From the NCBI GenBank assembly GCA_949739465.1, contig CATIYQ010000073.1:1-17769 (forward strand): DNA of 17,769 bases, read 5' to 3'. Made by a program: the position numbers and the translations under genes. The stretch comes from an uncultured Peptococcaceae bacterium (GTDB lineage: Bacteria; Bacillota; Dehalobacteriia; UBA4068; JAAVYR01). Of this stretch, positions 6,615 to 13,366 are shown piece after piece. The stretch's first letter is position 1, and the number at the start of each line of letters is the position of its first letter. The notes under the pieces are model-generated. The model saw nothing but the letters and a program-made list of their open reading frames with translations, was not told the origin of the DNA and searched no databases.

Positions 6615-8045
6615 ATGGTTTTTTCCGGTATCAATTTTTTATTTTACTTTTTACCTTGCATATTGCTGCTTTATTATCTGATGCCCAGGAAAGGCAAAAA
6701 TTTTCTGCTGTTTTTTGGAAGTCTGTTTTTCTATGCCTGGGGAGAGCCTGTTTATGTAGTCTTGATGATTTTTTCCAGTGTAGTGGATTATCTCAATGGT
6801 TTGGGTATTGAAAAAAACAGGGACAAACCCCGCCGCGCTAAGTTATTTTTATGCCTCTCTGTCTTGATTAACCTGGCGTTGCTGGGCTTTTTCAAATATG
6901 CGGATTTTCTTATCAGCAATATAAATGCTCTTTTGGGTACGGCATTGCCGTTATTAGAGCTGCCGTTGCCCATTGGGATTTCTTTTTATACCTTTCAGAC
7001 CATGTCTTATACCATTGATGTGTACCGCAATGAAACACCGGTGCAGCGGAATTTTATTGCCTTTGCTACCTATGTATCCTTATTTCCGCAGCTTATTGCA
7101 GGTCCTATCGTCCGTTATCGGGACGTGTCCGAGCAAATGCTGGGGCGGAAGGAATCTGTCTCTCTCTTTGCCCAAGGGGTAGAGAGATTCCTTATCGGAC
7201 TGGGGAAAAAGGTGTTGCTTGCCAATAACATGGGGTTTATCTGGAATGAGCTGCTGAAAATCCCTGTATCTGAAATGTCTGTGGCAACGGCTTGGCTGGG
7301 GGTATTTGCCTTTACATTCCAGATTTATTTTGACTTTAGCGGTTATTCCGATATGGCTATTGGCCTGGGAAAAATGTTTGGCTTTACCTTTCCGGAGAAC
7401 TTCAATTATCCTTATATTTCCAAAAGTATCAGTGAGTTTTGGCGGCGGTGGCATATTTCTCTGGGCACTTGGTTTCGGGAATATGTGTATATTCCCTTAG
7501 GCGGTAACCGTTGCCGTAAGTTATTGCAATACCGCAATATTTTCGCTGTTTGGTTCCTAACGGGGCTATGGCATGGGGCGAACTGGAACTTTATCATTTG
7601 GGGGCTGTATTTCGGTATCATCATCATGGCGGAAAAAGCCTTCCTGCAAAAAGCCTTAAATCGTCTGCCTGATTGGCTGCAACATTGTTACGCTTTGTTC
7701 TTCATTTGTTTCGGCTGGGTGCTGTTTTATTTTGAAGACGGACGTATGCTGGGGCAATATGTCGTCACCCTTTTCGGCGGCTATGGCAATCCTTGGTGGG
7801 ATGGTCATTGCCCTTATTATCTTACCAGTTATTTTCTATTGTGGCTGGCGGCGGTTATCGGCTCCATGCCGTTGCTGAAAAACCTCTGGCAAAGAAAACT
7901 GCAATCAGTGATAAGTAAAAATCAGTCGGTGCAATATGGCGTTCTTTTGTCGGCAAAGGGTGTGGCGTTATTGGTAGTGTTTGTGATGGCGGTGGCATTC
8001 TTAGTCAATGATTCTTATAATCCCTTCTTGTATTTTCGTTTTTAG
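6615..8045 (+). CDS. MBOAT-family membrane O-acyltransferase (AlgI/PatA-like)
   Basis: A 476-aa polytopic membrane protein of the AlgI/DltB/PatA branch of membrane-bound O-acyltransferases, which carry acyl groups (commonly acetyl) across the membrane for transfer to extracellular polysaccharides. It opens with the family-typical FSGINFLFYFLP and then has about ten or more hydrophobic helices. Conserved blocks are PIGISFYTFQTMSYTIDVYR (120-138), FPQLIAGPIVRY (157-168), YFDFSGYSDMAIGLGKMFGF (238-257), SEFWRRWHISLGTWFREYVY (273-292) and FLTGLWHGANWNFIIWG (314-330). The last includes the invariant catalytic His320, and His280 is also conserved. GGAG and GAGG just upstream (6600-6608) support the start. 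The DHHW gene begins 12 nt after its stop, so the two act together. The polymer modified is unknown. Confidence 0.93.
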   Translation: MVFSGINFLFYFLPCILLLYYLMPRKGKNFLLFFGSLFFYAWGEPVYVVLMIFSSVVDYLNGLGIEKNRDKPRRAKLFLCLSVLINLALLGFFKYADFLISNINALLGTALPLLELPLPIGISFYTFQTMSYTIDVYRNETPVQRNFIAFATYVSLFPQLIAGPIVRYRDVSEQMLGRKESVSLFAQGVERFLIGLGKKVLLANNMGFIWNELLKIPVSEMSVATAWLGVFAFTFQIYFDFSGYSDMAIGLGKMFGFTFPENFNYPYISKSISEFWRRWHISLGTWFREYVYIPLGGNRCRKLLQYRNIFAVWFLTGLWHGANWNFIIWGLYFGIIIMAEKAFLQKALNRLPDWLQHCYALFFICFGWVLFYFEDGRMLGQYVVTLFGGYGNPWWDGHCPYYLTSYFLLWLAAVIGSMPLLKNLWQRKLQSVISKNQSVQYGVLLSAKGVALLVVFVMAVAFLVNDSYNPFLYFRF

Positions 8046-8057
8046 GCGGTGAGAAAG

Positions 8058-9209
8058 ATGATGGCAAATATCAAACAACGATATGATAAAATACTGGTCG
8101 GCGTTTTTGTTTTGGTGTTAGGCGGTTTTATGGTTTTGTCGTTCTGGTTGCCCGACCAATCTTTCTCTCCCGAAGAAAATCGCGTTCTTCAGCAAGCGCC
8201 TGCCTTTTCCTGGCGGCAGTTGTATGAAGGCAAATGGACAGAAAAATGGGATAAATATGTGTCCGACCAATTCCCCGGCAGAAATCTCTGGATTAGCGGT
8301 AAAAGCCTGCTGCAAAAAACGGTGGGACAAAAGGATATTAACGGTGTTTACCTGGGGAAGAATGATTATCTTTTGCAAAAATTGGACCTGCCTGATGATG
8401 CAAACCTTGCCGTCAATGTGCAGGCGATTACTGCTTTTGCGGAGAACCATCCCAATTATCATGTAAAAATGGCGTTGATACCAACTTCTACGGCAGTGTT
8501 GGTCGATTATTTACCCCGTTATGCCCAAGCAGTAGATGAGGTTGCTTTGATTGGGGAGATAAAAGAAGGATTGGCGGAGGATATTCCTTTTCTCTCTTTG
8601 TATCCCGGTTTGTCCGCGCACCGGGAGGAATCGATTTATTATCGTACCGACCACCATTGGACCACGTTGGGCGCGTACTATGGTTATGTTGCTTTAGGTG
8701 ACTTGTTGGGGTATACGCCTCATCCCTTGACTGACTTTACCAGAGAGCAGGTTAGTGACAGCTTTTACGGTACGCTTTATTCTAAGGGGAATTTTTCTTT
8801 TGTGCCCCCTGATACGGTGGAATTATTTCACCCGAAAGGGGAGACGGAGAATCATATCAAGGTGACGGTGATAGATGACGACACAGAATATGACAGCTTT
8901 TATCAGAGGGATAAATTATTGGAAAAAGACCATTACAGCATATTTTTAGGCGGAAATCACGCCTATGTGAAAATAGAAACGGGAGCGGGAACAGGGAAAA
9001 AACTGCACCTCATCAAAGATTCTTTTTCCCATAGCTTAGCGCCTTTTTTAGCTTTGCACTATGATGAAATTCATCTTTACGATTTGCGGTATTTTCGCTA
9101 TGCCTTTGATGATTATATCAAGGGCGGCCAAGATGAAGATGTGTTGATTTTATATAACATGGCGTCATTTTTCCAGGAAGGGACTATTAAAGATTTGCAA
9201 TACAAATAA
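8058..9209 (+). CDS. DHHW-family protein (AlgX/AlgJ-like), partner of the MBOAT protein
   Basis: A 383-aa protein with an N-terminal signal-anchor (about 12-31) and an extracytoplasmic domain. The defining DHHW motif (YRTDHHWTTLGAYYGY; D198-H199-H200-W201) and a later KDSFSHSLAPFL segment (D321, S322) match the Asp-His and Ser parts of the SGNH-like acetyltransferase site of AlgJ/AlgX/PatB-type proteins. It would accept the acyl group delivered by the MBOAT protein and place it on a surface polymer. The N-terminal FSPEENRVLQQAPAF and WDKYVSDQFPGRN segments are also typical of DHHW proteins. I chose the ATG at 8058, because AGGCGGTGA (8044-8052) is a good ribosome binding site for it; an in-frame GTG at 8049 lies inside that site. 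Confidence 0.9.
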   Translation: MMANIKQRYDKILVGVFVLVLGGFMVLSFWLPDQSFSPEENRVLQQAPAFSWRQLYEGKWTEKWDKYVSDQFPGRNLWISGKSLLQKTVGQKDINGVYLGKNDYLLQKLDLPDDANLAVNVQAITAFAENHPNYHVKMALIPTSTAVLVDYLPRYAQAVDEVALIGEIKEGLAEDIPFLSLYPGLSAHREESIYYRTDHHWTTLGAYYGYVALGDLLGYTPHPLTDFTREQVSDSFYGTLYSKGNFSFVPPDTVELFHPKGETENHIKVTVIDDDTEYDSFYQRDKLLEKDHYSIFLGGNHAYVKIETGAGTGKKLHLIKDSFSHSLAPFLALHYDEIHLYDLRYFRYAFDDYIKGGQDEDVLILYNMASFFQEGTIKDLQYK

Positions 9210-9215
9210 ATAGAA

Positions 9216-9260
9216 ACAGAAAAGAGAGCATATAGATGAATATATGCTCTCTTTTCTGTT
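9216..9260 (+). terminator. Intrinsic terminator after the MBOAT-DHHW operon
   Basis: A perfect 19-bp stem (9216-9234 with 9241-9259) with a 6-nt loop. Its 3' arm is T-rich (CTCTCTTTTCTGTT), so the U-tract is partly inside the stem. Confidence 0.85.
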
Positions 9261-9277
9261 GGAGTACTGTCGGTTAT

Positions 9278-9306
9278 TTGACACTAGGAAGAAAATAGAG
9301 TATCTT
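9278..9306 (+). promoter_or_regulatory. Promoter of the acidic-tail membrane protein gene
   Basis: A perfect TTGACA (9278-9283), a 17-nt spacer and TATCTT (9301-9306). The start would be near 9313, 45 nt upstream of the chosen ATG at 9358. Confidence 0.7.
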
Positions 9307-9357
9307 AAAAGAAGAAGAGAATTATGATGAAAATCAGGAGAAAATGGAGGTATGATA

Positions 9358-11106
9358 ATGGACGAAAACAAAGAAGAATTAGAAACTTCTACTACTGAGG
9401 AGGCGTTGCAAGCTGGAGAAATCAGTGGGGAAGTTGCTGATGAGGAAGAAGTTGTTGTAGCAGTAGAAGTAGAGACAGTAGAAACTGCTCAACCCATAGA
9501 ACCGACGGAGGAATTGATGGTTGCGCCTACCGAGGAAGTGGTAGCCGTTACAGAAACGCCTGCACCTGCACAGGATGGAATCCAACCACCGAAAAAGAAG
9601 AAAACAGGACTCATTGTCGGTATCGTTATTGCCGCTATTGTAGTGGGTGGTGCAGCCTTTGCTATGCTGGGTGGTGATTCGGGACCGAAGAAAATCGTCA
9701 AAGAAGCCATTGCTAACAGCTATGCCCAAAGCGAAGCATTGACCCAACAGATGCAGGAAGAAATTCCTTTTATGAAAAAATCTGCCGAGTTGGTTGACAA
9801 AACCGTTCACGCCGATTTTAACTTTAAGTTAAACGCGTTAAGCGGTGTGGAAGGTGCGGAAGCCTTTAATTTCTTATTCTCCGGCGCAAGCATCCAGGGG
9901 AATGTAGAAATGACCCCGGACGCGGACACCATGTCTTTTGACGGCGCATTGTACTTATTGGGCAGAGAATTTATTTCCGCTAAACTGTATCAATCTCCCG
10001 ACGCTATTGCCTTTGGTCTTCCTTCTATCAGCAAGAAAATCGTCGGCATTGATTTGAATACCTACAAAAAAGACATCGAAAGCAGTCCCTTAAAAGACGC
10101 GGGTATGGATGTGGATACTTTGCTTGACAGCATCGACGAAATGAAAGACAGCTTAAAAGCAAGCAATGTTTCTAACAAAGAAATGGAAGCAATGGTAGAC
10201 AAAGTCCAGAAAATGACAGAAAACATGCTGGATAAAGCCACCTATGAACAAGGCGAAACGGTAAACGGCATTACCAAGTACACCGTAACCATCGCGCCGA
10301 AAGATGTGAAAAATTATACCGTATCTCTGGTGGAATACATTATGATGGATTCTCCGTTCCGCGCTATTTACGAAACGGAATACGAGGCTGCTATGGCATA
10401 TGAAGACGGCGATTATGCAACTGATATGAAAGAAGCGTTGAACGTCATCAGAGAAAATCTGCCTGACTTTGCCATAGAAATCGTTTATGACATTGATGAA
10501 AATACGGAAATTGTTCGTATGGAAATGAATATTACCACACCGAACGCTGCTGCCGACGACTCTGTGAAATTAGAAAAATTCACTATCGTTTGTGAAAATG
10601 AGGGTGCTAGCAGCGATATTCAGGGTGAAATCTCCATGTCTGTGGACGGTGAAACATTAGATATGATTTTAACCGGTAATGCTGCTTATGTTGATAAGGT
10701 TTATAATATTACGTTTGTTCTGGGCATGATGATGGACGAAGAACAAATGAATGTCTCCTTTGGTTATGAAGTGGACGGCAACACAACAGAAGACAATATC
10801 AATCTGGAAATGATGATTACCGTTGATGAACAGGAACTCTTCGAACTGTATTGTGAAGGGGATGCTTATGTAGACGGGGAAGCTGTTGTCTACAATTTTG
10901 ACCACTTGGGTATGAATCTGCGGGACGATATGGAGTCTATGGGCTTTGATTTCTCCCTGATGATGAAAGAATACGCCATTGACAAAGTTACCGAAGTTGG
11001 TTACACCAATCTCTTCACCATGAGCGAAATGGAATTAATGAATTGGATGATGGAATATAATAACGGTTTCAATCAATTGTTAGGCAATTTAGACGCGTTG
11101 GAATAA
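9358..11106 (+). CDS. Unrecognised single-pass membrane protein with acidic cytoplasmic tail
   Basis: A 582-aa protein I do not recognise. Residues 1-78 are very acidic and low in complexity (many Glu, Val, Thr, Pro), then PPKKKK leads into one transmembrane helix (about 83-104). There is no cleavable signal, so topology should be tail inside and the 475-residue C-terminal part outside. The outer part starts with GPKKIVKEAIANSYAQSEAL, holds a Met/Glu/Lys-rich helical segment (about 230-300) and then long alternating strands rich in Asp, Glu and Met (about 310-540), and ends in a Met-rich helix. The layout resembles clostridial membrane-anchored DUF proteins of unknown function. TGGAGG (9345-9350) is 7 nt from the ATG at 9358 but only 1 nt from the in-frame ATG at 9352, so the later start was chosen. 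It is monocistronic, with its own promoter and terminator. Confidence 0.85.
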   Translation: MDENKEELETSTTEEALQAGEISGEVADEEEVVVAVEVETVETAQPIEPTEELMVAPTEEVVAVTETPAPAQDGIQPPKKKKTGLIVGIVIAAIVVGGAAFAMLGGDSGPKKIVKEAIANSYAQSEALTQQMQEEIPFMKKSAELVDKTVHADFNFKLNALSGVEGAEAFNFLFSGASIQGNVEMTPDADTMSFDGALYLLGREFISAKLYQSPDAIAFGLPSISKKIVGIDLNTYKKDIESSPLKDAGMDVDTLLDSIDEMKDSLKASNVSNKEMEAMVDKVQKMTENMLDKATYEQGETVNGITKYTVTIAPKDVKNYTVSLVEYIMMDSPFRAIYETEYEAAMAYEDGDYATDMKEALNVIRENLPDFAIEIVYDIDENTEIVRMEMNITTPNAAADDSVKLEKFTIVCENEGASSDIQGEISMSVDGETLDMILTGNAAYVDKVYNITFVLGMMMDEEQMNVSFGYEVDGNTTEDNINLEMMITVDEQELFELYCEGDAYVDGEAVVYNFDHLGMNLRDDMESMGFDFSLMMKEYAIDKVTEVGYTNLFTMSEMELMNWMMEYNNGFNQLLGNLDALE

Positions 11107-11131
11107 ACGGAATGTCTTGTGTTGTTATAAG

Positions 11132-11169
11132 AAAAAGACCTTTCTCTTTATAGAGAAGGGTCTTTTTTT
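11132..11169 (+). terminator. Intrinsic terminator after the acidic-tail protein gene
   Basis: A 16-bp stem with one mismatch or wobble (11132-11147 with 11152-11167), a TTAT loop and a T7 run. Confidence 0.93.
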
Positions 11170-11204
11170 ATCGGACGCACACGTCATAGGCGGGGACGGC
11201 ATAG

Positions 11205-11210
11205 TATGAT
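11205..11210 (+). promoter_or_regulatory. Possible -10 box of the candidate structured RNA
   Basis: TATGAT lies just before the closing stem of the candidate RNA, so a start near 11215 would coincide with the first paired bases. The -35 position (CGTCAT, 11182-11187) is poor, so this is weak support. Confidence 0.3.
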
Positions 11211-11212
11211 AC

Positions 11213-11438
11213 AGAAATTAGGGTAAAAAAAGAGCCGCTCTCGCAGATGAAGTACGATGGGCGGCTAGTAGATAACAGCGCGAACGACGCGCCCTTATCG
11301 TGGAGGGGGATAAAGCCTGTTACAATGGATTGTTGCGGTACCGGCTCAACATAAATAAGACATTGTAAGGCATGGCGCACTTCTGATATCCCTAATTTTC
11401 AGAAGCGGAGAAAGCATATGTGGTTGCTTTCTGCTTTT
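11213..11438 (+). ncRNA. Candidate multi-branched structured RNA of unknown class
   Basis: This stretch has no convincing gene but folds by eye into nested stems that do not clash. The closing stem is P1, 11215-11223 with 11390-11398 (9 bp). Inside it are P2, 11233-11243 with 11255-11266 (11 bp, one bulge); P3, 11278-11282 with 11288-11292 (GCGCG/CGCGC); P4, 11294-11299 with 11309-11315 (6 bp, one bulge); and P5, 11315-11327 with 11361-11371 (11 bp, TG bulge), capped by a GTTG/CAAC hairpin (P4 and P5 share base 11315, so they abut). A terminator-like hairpin (11403-11436) follows. The stretch looks richer in G+C than its flanks. It matches no RNA class I can name. Orientation favours plus because P1 would be cut off on the minus strand, but P2 followed by T7 also looks like a minus-strand terminator. 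Confidence 0.5.
11403..11438 (+). terminator. Probable terminator at the end of the candidate RNA
   Basis: An 8-bp stem (11409-11416 with 11425-11432) extended by 4 bp past a GG bulge (11403-11406 with 11433-11436), followed by a short T-run ending at 11438. The U-tract is short, so efficiency is uncertain. Confidence 0.5.
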
Positions 11439-11527
11439 ATTATATGCAGGACATCTTATTTGGTGTCTTTTTCCGGGGACAAATCGCTTTTTACAGGACA
11501 AGCTGCTTTGATAACAAGAAATTTCTA

Positions 11528-11556
11528 TTGTCAAAAAGTATGAAATGCTCTATACT
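11528..11556 (+). promoter_or_regulatory. Promoter of the SulP transporter gene
   Basis: TTGTCA (11528-11533), a 17-nt spacer and TATACT (11551-11556). The start should be near 11563, a leader of about 70 nt. Confidence 0.78.
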
Positions 11557-11560
11557 TTTT
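11533..11560. promoter_or_regulatory. 9-bp inverted repeat over the sulP promoter, possible operator
   Basis: AAAAAGTAT (11533-11541) and ATACTTTTT (11552-11560) are exact reverse complements around a 10-nt spacer, and they cover the promoter spacer and the -10 box. The spacing suits a dimeric repressor. It could also be a weak hairpin in RNA reading through from upstream. Confidence 0.45.
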
Positions 11561-11633
11561 AGTAGGATTGTTTTGTCTTTATATGTAGAAATAGTTTATA
11601 TTTTATTTTTTCAGAAAGGGGCGTGAATATCAG

Positions 11634-13256
11634 ATGTCATCAGCAATCGCAAAAGAGAATAAAGGTCCGGGCTTATTCAGCAATGTGAAAAACGACGTCA
11701 TTGCAGGGATTACCGTATCTGTTGTTGCGCTGCCGTTGGCGCTGGCATTCGGGGTTGCCAGCGGACTTGGCGCGGTTGCCGGTCTGTATGGCGCTATTTT
11801 TTGTGGTTTCTTTGCTTCGTTATTCGGAGGAACGAAAGCGCAAGTAACAGGACCGACCGGTCCGATGACGGTTGTTACCGCTACAGTGGTTGGCACTTAT
11901 GGCAGAGAATATGCGTTGCTCGCTATTTTGCTTGCCGGTTTATTGCAGATTATTTTTGGTTTTCTCAAGTTGGGTTCTTTGGTACGGTTGATTCCTTATC
12001 CTGTTGTTTCCGGTTTCATGGACGGGATTGCTGTCATCATTATCATGCAGCAAAAAGATTATTTTTTGCAAGCGCCGCTGGTTGCGGTAGTCACCATGAT
12101 TCTCATGTGGGTTATTCCCCGTATCAATAAGAAGTTGCCGGCGTCGTTAATCGCATTGATTTTAGGGACGGTATTTGCTATTTATATTGCGCCGATGTTT
12201 GAAGGCGGTTTTTTGGTACGGAATATTGAAACCATTGGTGCTATTCCTCAGGGCTTGCCAAAGTTTTCCTTTCCGCAAATCACAGATTTTTCTGTGGTGA
12301 AAAATGTAATTTCTCCTGCTTTTACCTTGGCGATTTTAGGCAGTATTGACTCACTTCTCACTTCTGTTGTGGTAGATGGTATTACTAATAGCAAACATAA
12401 CAGCAACAAAGAGTTAATGGGACAAGGGATTGGGAATGCAATTTCCAGTTTGTTCGGGGGTATGGGCGGTGCAGGGGCAACCGTTCGTTCTGTGGTAAAT
12501 GTCAGAGAAGGGGGGCAAACCCCTCTTTCCGGTATGGTGCACAGCATCATGCTTTTGATGGTGCTTTTGGTATTAGCGCCTGTTGCCAGCATTGTTCCTA
12601 TGTCGGTGCTTGCCGGTATTTTGATTGTAACCGGGCTTGGTATGTTTGATATCCCGGGGATTAAGGATATGAAAATCCAGCCCATTACGGATACCATCGT
12701 TATGATTTTGACCTTTGTTCTTACCGTAGCCGTAGACTTAATCGTTGCCGTAGGTGTCGGGATGTTATTTGCTTGTCTCTTCTTTATCCGCGATATGGTA
12801 AAATTAAGAGTCAGCGAAAAATCCTTAGATACCTTGCCGATTTCCGATGTGATTCGTGTGAATGCAGAACAATCCGGTTTGAAGGTTTGTTCCGTAGACG
12901 GTCCGTTGTTCTTCGGTACGGCTGAATTTGTTTCCAATTTGCTGCAAAAGCAAAGAGGGGAAAAATATCTGGTTATCGATATCCACCATGTAGAGGTGAT
13001 GGACGCTACCGGGGCAAAAGCCCTTCGGGACAGCATCATCAAGCTGCAGGAACAAGGTATCATGGTGACCTTAGCCGGTATGCCCAAACGAATTGAAAAG
13101 ATTATGAATCGTATGCAGGTAATCGAAACGGTACGGGCTGACCGCTGTTTCAAATATGCCAGTGAAGCGGTGGTATATACGGTGGATTATCACGAGTTGA
13201 TTTCTGGTATCAAAGGTGATATAATAAGATTTAATAATGATGATGACGAGTTTTAA
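11634..13256 (+). CDS. SulP-family anion transporter with C-terminal STAS domain
   Basis: A 540-aa SLC26/SulP transporter, predicted to move sulfate, bicarbonate or another anion across the inner membrane. It begins with the family-typical entry NDVIAGITVSVVALPLALAFGVASG and GPTGPMTV (73-80); about a dozen or more membrane segments follow to residue 390, including the SIDSLLTSVVVDGIT helix and the GAGATVRSVVNVREGG region. The STAS domain (about 405-515) holds VEVMDATGAKALRDS, in which D457-A-T459-G460 matches the anti-sigma-antagonist-like signature. The loop after SGFMDGIAVIIIMQQ is short: only about 8 residues separate it from the next helix, where relatives have roughly 25-35. GGGGCGTGA (11618-11626) is a plausible ribosome binding site. 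Substrate cannot be assigned from sequence. Its last codons contain the promoter of the next operon. Confidence 0.93.
   Translation: MSSAIAKENKGPGLFSNVKNDVIAGITVSVVALPLALAFGVASGLGAVAGLYGAIFCGFFASLFGGTKAQVTGPTGPMTVVTATVVGTYGREYALLAILLAGLLQIIFGFLKLGSLVRLIPYPVVSGFMDGIAVIIIMQQKDYFLQAPLVAVVTMILMWVIPRINKKLPASLIALILGTVFAIYIAPMFEGGFLVRNIETIGAIPQGLPKFSFPQITDFSVVKNVISPAFTLAILGSIDSLLTSVVVDGITNSKHNSNKELMGQGIGNAISSLFGGMGGAGATVRSVVNVREGGQTPLSGMVHSIMLLMVLLVLAPVASIVPMSVLAGILIVTGLGMFDIPGIKDMKIQPITDTIVMILTFVLTVAVDLIVAVGVGMLFACLFFIRDMVKLRVSEKSLDTLPISDVIRVNAEQSGLKVCSVDGPLFFGTAEFVSNLLQKQRGEKYLVIDIHHVEVMDATGAKALRDSIIKLQEQGIMVTLAGMPKRIEKIMNRMQVIETVRADRCFKYASEAVVYTVDYHELISGIKGDIIRFNNDDDEF
13197..13225 (+). promoter_or_regulatory. 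Strong promoter inside the 3' end of sulP, for the hyd operon
   Basis: TTGATT (13197-13202), a 17-nt spacer and a perfect TATAAT (13220-13225) preceded by TGA, so an extended -10. The start should be near 13232, giving a leader of about 168 nt before the TM1266-family gene. No better promoter is seen between the leader terminator and that gene. Confidence 0.72.
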
Positions 13257-13288
13257 TCTCATGCGTCTAACCAAAAGGAGCAATCTGA

Positions 13289-13354
13289 TTGGGAGGAAGC
13301 AAAAACAGATATTTGGATAAGATCTTGTTTTGCTCCCATTTGGTTTGCGCCTAA
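13289..13354 (+). CDS. Possible leader peptide in the hyd leader (21 codons, TTG start)
   Basis: AAGGAG (13275-13280) sits 8 nt before a TTG codon that opens a 21-codon frame. The frame ends with ...KILFCSHLVCA and a TAA at 13352-13354, within the terminator hairpin. It has two Cys codons (13331-13333 and 13346-13348) directly over the terminator 5' arm and loop, so translation would disturb both competing folds. Support is limited to the ribosome binding site and the position; the TTG start and the small size make a chance frame quite possible. Confidence 0.3.
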   Translation: MGGSKNRYLDKILFCSHLVCA

Positions 13355-13366
13355 TGGGAGTTTTTT
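13333..13366 (+). terminator. Intrinsic terminator in the sulP-hyd intergenic leader
   Basis: An 8-bp perfect stem (13333-13340 with 13353-13360), extendable inside by GG/CC past one mismatch, then T6 at 13361-13366. It ends sulP transcripts and would also stop transcripts from the promoter at 13197-13225 unless the antiterminator forms. Confidence 0.88.

Larger units (their letters stand above)
11170..11633. other. Gene-free stretch before sulP
   Basis: Together with the preceding terminator this makes 527 bases without a credible gene. In order it holds a possible -10 box, the candidate structured RNA with its terminator-like hairpin (to 11438), an AT-rich stretch with only weak hairpins (11440-11527), and then the sulP promoter with its inverted repeat (11528-11560) and leader. 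A 70-codon minus-strand frame (11168-11380) was judged not to be a gene. Confidence 0.6.

Noticed and set aside
9274..9283. Near match to the TGGTCAAATAA element (TTATTTGACA)
   Set aside because: It is on the opposite strand to the gene it precedes and is simply the -35 box TTGACA with flanking T/A bases.
11293..11330. SAM-riboswitch-like CTTATC...GGAGGG segment
   Set aside because: Only short pieces match; the conserved GCAACC-type joining bases and the pseudoknot are missing, and the P4 stem explains the same bases.
11330..11346. T-box-like GCGGTACCG segment
   Set aside because: It lacks the full T-box sequence, is about 60 nt away from the terminator with no antiterminator partner, and the downstream gene is a SulP transporter and not an amino-acid or tRNA synthetase gene.
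11168..11380. 70-codon minus-strand frame starting with GTG
   Set aside because: It has no ribosome binding site, overlaps the stems of the candidate RNA, and is crossed by a terminator-like hairpin on the same strand. The translation matches nothing I recognise.
12248..13153. 301-codon minus-strand frame antisense to sulP
   Set aside because: It is the reverse reading of a clear SulP gene; the translation is rich in Ser/Thr/Ile/Pro without domains, and it has no start signals.
13261..13320. 19-codon frame from ATG in the hyd leader
   Set aside because: No Shine-Dalgarno lies before the ATG. The alternative frame at 13289 has a good one and covers the terminator, so it is the better candidate if any is translated.
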